Origin: Thermoleophilia bacterium
GTDB taxonomy: Bacteria > Actinomycetota > Thermoleophilia > Gaiellales > Gaiellaceae
Direction of reading: 5' to 3'
Length of the DNA: 8,661 nucleotides
NCBI GenBank assembly: GCA_013362295.1
Contig: JABFWJ010000197.1
Coordinates: 1 to 8,661 of the forward strand
The translations under genes and the position numbers were made by a program. Positions 5,822 through 8,661 of this stretch are shown piece after piece. The notes beneath the pieces were generated by a model. That model was not told the origin of the DNA. It did no database searches and worked only from the letters and a program-made list of their open reading frames with translations. Positions within the stretch are counted from its first letter, which is position 1. Each line of letters starts with the position of its first letter.

Positions 5822-6690
5822 TCCGCGGTCGGCCTTCGCCCCATCAGCGAACCGGCGAGCTCATCGAGCGGCTGTCCGGCCAGCACTGCACAGACGCCTT
5901 CGGTGATCGGCAGCTCGACGCCGATGCGCCGCGAGAGGTCACGCAGCACCGGCGCCGTCGTCAGCCCCTCGACGACCTGCCCGATCGCGGCCCGCGCCTC
6001 GTCGGCCGTCGCACCGCGCGCGATCAGCTCGCCGGCGCGGCGGTTGCGCCCCGACGGGTGGAAGCAGGTGACCATCAGGTCGCCCATACCCGCGAGCCCT
6101 GAGAACGTCTCGGGCTCCGCGCCGTACGCCTCGCCGAGGCGCGCCATCTCCACGAGTCCCCGCGTGTTCAGCGCGGCCTTGGCGTTGTCGCCGAGGCCCA
6201 GGCCGTCGACCCCGCCGGCCGCGAGCGCGATCACGTTCTTCGCCGCGGCGCAGAGCTCGACGCCGATCAGGTCGGATTGGACGTAGAGACGAAAGACCGG
6301 CGAGGTGATCACCTCCTGGAGCCGCGTCGCGAGCCTCGTGTCCGCCGACGCGACGACGGCGGCGCTCGGCAGGCCGTCGGCAACCTCCTCCGCCATGTTC
6401 GGCCCGGAGAGTACGGCCACCGGCCGCCCGTGCACGAGCGTCGAGAGCCGCTCACCGGACTCCGGGTCGAGCCCCTTGCTGAGGCCGAGGATCGGCGCGT
6501 TGCCCGTCACGTGACCCAGCACCTCGCGGAACGCGTGGCTCGGCACCGCGAGCACGACGACGTCGGCCTCGTCGTACGGCGCGTCGTCCAGACTCGCGCG
6601 CACCGCGACGAAGACGTCGTGCTCACGCTCGCGCAGCACCTTCGCGAACGCCGTCCCCCACGCGCCGCCGCCGACGACGACGAATCTCAA
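5818..6690 (-). CDS. gpsA: Glycerol-3-phosphate dehydrogenase [NAD(P)+], short form
   Basis: GpsA reduces dihydroxyacetone phosphate to sn-glycerol-3-phosphate, the backbone for phospholipids. The dinucleotide-binding loop is GGGAWG (7-12). Family segments follow: SKGLDPESGE (71-80), SGPNMAEEVA (95-104; usually GPSxAEE), and AAAKNVIALAAG with the catalytic lysine at 151. GLGLGDNAKAALNTRGLVEM (163-182) and TFSGLAGMGDLMVTC...RNRRAG (195-220) complete the substrate domain. At 290 residues it is about 40 shorter than usual. The missing part lies in the Rossmann domain after RAS (31-33), including the usual YLPGI region. The TTG start is supported by AGGAG at 6702-6698, 7 bases upstream. The start directly follows the Der TAG stop, in the same frame. 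The product feeds the acyltransferase encoded two genes upstream (plsC). Confidence 0.95.
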   Translation of the reverse strand: MRFVVVGGGAWGTAFAKVLREREHDVFVAVRASLDDAPYDEADVVVLAVPSHAFREVLGHVTGNAPILGLSKGLDPESGERLSTLVHGRPVAVLSGPNMAEEVADGLPSAAVVASADTRLATRLQEVITSPVFRLYVQSDLIGVELCAAAKNVIALAAGGVDGLGLGDNAKAALNTRGLVEMARLGEAYGAEPETFSGLAGMGDLMVTCFHPSGRNRRAGELIARGATADEARAAIGQVVEGLTTAPVLRDLSRRIGVELPITEGVCAVLAGQPLDELAGSLMGRRPTAE

Positions 6691-8010
6691 CTAACGACTC
6701 CTGAAGTCGATCGCCACCGGGACCCCCTCGAGCTCGAAGCGCTCCCGCAGCTGGTTCTCGACCCAGTAGGCGTAGTCGCGGGTGACGAGTCCGGGATCGT
6801 TCACGGTGAAGCGGAACCGCGGCGGCCGCGTCGAAACTTGCGCGCCGTAGAGCAGGTTGAGCCTGCGTGCGCCCTTCGACGGCGGCTGGCGCAGCTCCTT
6901 CAGCTCGCCGAGGAAGCGGTTCAGCTCGGCCGTTGGTATACGACTGATATATCGGTCGTATAACTCTGCCACCTTGTCGAGCAGGCGCGAGACACCTCGG
7001 CCGGTCTTCGACGAGACGGTGATGAAGTCGGGCCGCTGGCGCAGCCGTCGCTGCAGCTCCGGGCGCACCTCTTCGATCGTCACCTCGGCGATGTCCCACT
7101 TCGAGAGCACGATCAGCGTCGCTGAGTGCGACTTGCGCGCGACCTCGACCGCAGTGATGTCGCCCTCGACGATCCCCTGGCTCGCGTCGACGAGAACGAG
7201 CGCGACGTCGGCGCGCTCGGCCGCGTCGAGTGCGCGCAGCTCCGTGTAGTAGTCGATGCCCTGCCGCTGCTTGCGCTTGCGCCGCAGGCCGGCGGTGTCG
7301 ACGAGCACGAACGTGCTGTCGCCGTGCTCGAGCACGGTGTCGATTGTGTCGCGCGTCGTGCCGGGCACGTCGTCGACGATCGTGCGCTCCGTGCCGACGA
7401 GCTTGTTGTACAGCGACGACTTGCCCACGTTCGGCCGCCCGAGGATCGCCACGCGGATCGCGTCGGGCGGGAGCGAGCGCTCCGACGAGCCCGGCAGGCG
7501 GTCGATCACCTCGTCGAGCAGGTCGCCGGTGTTCGATCCGTGTAGCCCGGAGATCGGAAACGGCTCGCCGAAGCCGAACCGGTGGAACTCGTGCGCGAGC
7601 AGCTCCTGCGACGGGTCGTCGATCTTGTTCGCGAGCACCAGCACGTCCTTCTTCGACTCCCGCAGGATCTGGGCCAGCTCCTCATCGCCGGGGGTAATGC
7701 CGGCGCGCGCGTCGACGAGGAAGAGGACGAGGTCGGCCTCGTCGATCGCTGCCCGCGCCTGCTCGGCGATCTGCCGCGTGATCGGATGCGGGTCGGCGAT
7801 GTCGACGCCCCCGGTGTCGATCACGAGGAAGTGCCTGCCGCTCCACTCGACGAGCAGCTCCTTGCGGTCGCGCGTCGTGCCCTGCGTCTCGTGCACGACC
7901 GCCTGCCGCGACGACGTGAGCCGGTTCACGAGCGTCGACTTGCCGACGTTCGGGAAGCCGACGATCGCGACGGTGCCGGCCAGCTCGGGAGGCTGCTCAT
8001 CGTTGGTCAT
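6691..8010 (-). CDS. der: Ribosome-assembly GTPase Der (EngA)
   Basis: Der is a double-domain GTPase needed for maturation of the 50S ribosomal subunit. The product has 439 residues, normal for the family. Domain 1 has G1 GFPNVGKST (18-26), G3 DTGG (65-68) and G4 NKID (128-131). Domain 2 has G1 GRPNVGKSS (191-199), G3 DTAG (238-241) and G4 SKWD (303-306), where NKWD is usual. A KH-like C-terminal domain follows from about 360, with PPRFRFTVNDP and DYAYWVENQLRERFELEGVP. The ATG start (8010-8008) overlaps the plsC stop as ATGA. An open frame continues upstream, but homology begins only after this ATG. The TAG stop sits between the gpsA ribosome binding site and its TTG start. Residues 350-358 are written in unusually AT-rich codons that form a palindrome. 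Confidence 0.98.
   Translation of the reverse strand: MTNDEQPPELAGTVAIVGFPNVGKSTLVNRLTSSRQAVVHETQGTTRDRKELLVEWSGRHFLVIDTGGVDIADPHPITRQIAEQARAAIDEADLVLFLVDARAGITPGDEELAQILRESKKDVLVLANKIDDPSQELLAHEFHRFGFGEPFPISGLHGSNTGDLLDEVIDRLPGSSERSLPPDAIRVAILGRPNVGKSSLYNKLVGTERTIVDDVPGTTRDTIDTVLEHGDSTFVLVDTAGLRRKRKQRQGIDYYTELRALDAAERADVALVLVDASQGIVEGDITAVEVARKSHSATLIVLSKWDIAEVTIEEVRPELQRRLRQRPDFITVSSKTGRGVSRLLDKVAELYDRYISRIPTAELNRFLGELKELRQPPSKGARRLNLLYGAQVSTRPPRFRFTVNDPGLVTRDYAYWVENQLRERFELEGVPVAIDFRSR
6698..6702 (-). promoter_or_regulatory. Ribosome binding site for gpsA
   Basis: AGGAG on the minus strand (6702-6698) lies 7 bases before the TTG at 6690, inside the last codons of der. It is the clearest Shine-Dalgarno sequence in the window and decides the non-ATG gpsA start. 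It also implies that ribosomes terminating on der sit on top of it. Confidence 0.8.
6937..6962. repeat. 26-bp AT-rich near-perfect palindrome inside der
   Basis: TATACGAC (6937-6944) and GTCGTATA (6955-6962) are perfect inverted copies. Between them GATATATC (6946-6953) is itself palindromic, leaving only the pair T6945/G6954 mismatched. It spells the linker between the second GTPase domain and the KH domain of Der, with low-usage codons for a GC-rich genome (TTA, CGA, TAT, AGT, CGT, ATA and CCA around residues 350-359). Confidence 0.7.
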
Positions 8011-8657
8011 AGCGGTGGCGTGACTCCCTTCGGACGGCCCTTGGCGTGCACCTCCGCCAGCCAGTCGAAGAGCACATTGAGGCGCCGTTCGATCTCCGCC
8101 GTCGCCTGCTTGTAGCCGCGGCCGTTCTTCGGCAGCTCGTCGAAGCGCACAGGCTCGCCGAATGCGACCGAGCACGGCGCGAAGTTGCCGACCCTCCAGA
8201 ACTGTGTCCCGTAGATCGCGAGCGGCTGCACCGGCACGCCGGCCTGGATCGCGACCATCGCCGCTCCAGGCTGGGCGGCGCCGGGCCGTCCGGTGTCGAG
8301 CCGCGTGCCCTCGACGAAGAGGCCGACCACATGCCCGGCGCGCGCGGACTCCAGCATCTTGCGCACGGCGACGCGGTCCGACTCGCCGCGCCGGACCGCG
8401 ATCGTGCCGTGCCACTCGAGGAAGCGGCCGACACCGGGAATGCGGAGGGCCTCGACCTTCGCCACGAAGTCGATGTTGCGCGGCGAGAGCAGCCCGACGA
8501 GCGGGATGTCGATCCAGTGCATGTGGTTGATCGCGTAGACGAGACCGCCGGTGGCCGGCACACGCCCGAGCCCGAATGCCCGGGGGCGCGTCGCGAGCCG
8601 CGTGGGCCAGCCCATGTAGCGGCGGCCGAGCGCCCAGGCAACCGTGGACGCGGTCAC
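8007..8657 (-). CDS. plsC: 1-acyl-sn-glycerol-3-phosphate acyltransferase (PlsC/LPLAT family)
   Basis: This enzyme transfers an acyl chain to lysophosphatidic acid at the membrane, giving phosphatidic acid. The acyltransferase motifs appear in order: NHMHWID at 44-50 (catalytic H45-x4-D50), GTIAVRRGESD at 84-94 (block II), VEGTRL at 115-120 (block III, where the usual form is PEGTR) and VPVQPLAIYG at 141-150 (block IV). The product is 216 residues, normal for the short bacterial form. The C-terminal tail (about 176-210) is basic and probably amphipathic. The start is taken as GTG at 8657-8655. Only four bases of the window lie upstream and the frame is open to the edge, so a longer N-terminus cannot be excluded. 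In many actinobacteria the preceding gene is cmk, which would lie just outside. The stop overlaps the der start by 4 bases. Confidence 0.92.
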   Translation of the reverse strand: MTASTVAWALGRRYMGWPTRLATRPRAFGLGRVPATGGLVYAINHMHWIDIPLVGLLSPRNIDFVAKVEALRIPGVGRFLEWHGTIAVRRGESDRVAVRKMLESARAGHVVGLFVEGTRLDTGRPGAAQPGAAMVAIQAGVPVQPLAIYGTQFWRVGNFAPCSVAFGEPVRFDELPKNGRGYKQATAEIERRLNVLFDWLAEVHAKGRPKGVTPPL

Positions 8658-8661
8658 TGCG

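Noticed and set aside
4568..6286. Long plus-strand open frame opposite the lipoprotein and gpsA
   Set aside because: Same antisense shadow pattern; no domain is recognisable and it runs against two well-supported genes.
8011..8415. N-terminal extension of Der upstream of the ATG at 8010
   Set aside because: The upstream frame is an Arg-rich shadow of plsC, and Der homology starts only after this ATG, which overlaps the plsC stop as ATGA.

Overview
The window is GC-rich, densely packed bacterial chromosome. Third codon positions are overwhelmingly G or C, several starts are GTG or TTG, and most junctions are 4-base overlaps or abutting genes. The gene set suggests an actinobacterium: plsC-der is usually next to cmk there, metK lies near priA, and there is a DtxR-type metalloregulator. 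A deep-branching class such as Thermoleophilia is my guess, inferred from style and not demonstrated. There is no phage, transposase, CRISPR array or rRNA/tRNA gene.

Layout, right to left. A minus-strand housekeeping run enters at the right edge: plsC (8657-8007), der (8010-6691), gpsA (6690-5818), a lipoprotein of unknown function (5821-4559) and metK (4547-3303). Spacings are a 4-base overlap, direct abutment, a 4-base overlap and an 11-base gap, so this is very probably one operon. It joins phospholipid acylation (PlsC), glycerol-3-phosphate supply (GpsA), ribosome assembly (Der) and S-adenosylmethionine synthesis (MetK). Between metK and the convergent dtxR-like gene lies a 93-base gap. 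Of this, 80 bases form an almost fully base-paired four-arm cloverleaf palindrome, the most striking non-coding feature here.

The left part holds a plus-strand DtxR/MntR-family regulator (2523-3209). It is divergent from a minus-strand run of a ZIP-family metal transporter (2459-1626), a flippase-like membrane protein of the LPG-synthase transmembrane family (1607-663) and the first 220 residues of PriA (662-1, cut by the window edge). The 63-base divergent gap carries a perfect palindrome with 8-bp arms that runs into the ZIP start codon, a good candidate operator for the adjacent regulator. These three minus-strand genes share one reading frame and are separated by single TAG stops.

Several proteins depart from their family norms: PriA appears to lack the winged-helix segment before the helicase core, GpsA is about 40 residues short in its NAD-binding domain, the DtxR-like protein lacks the Glu-His pair of the family's second metal site, and Der has SKWD in its second G4 motif. 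I see no convincing new multi-gene system. The cloverleaf repeat and the metal-regulation module are the parts most worth following up.
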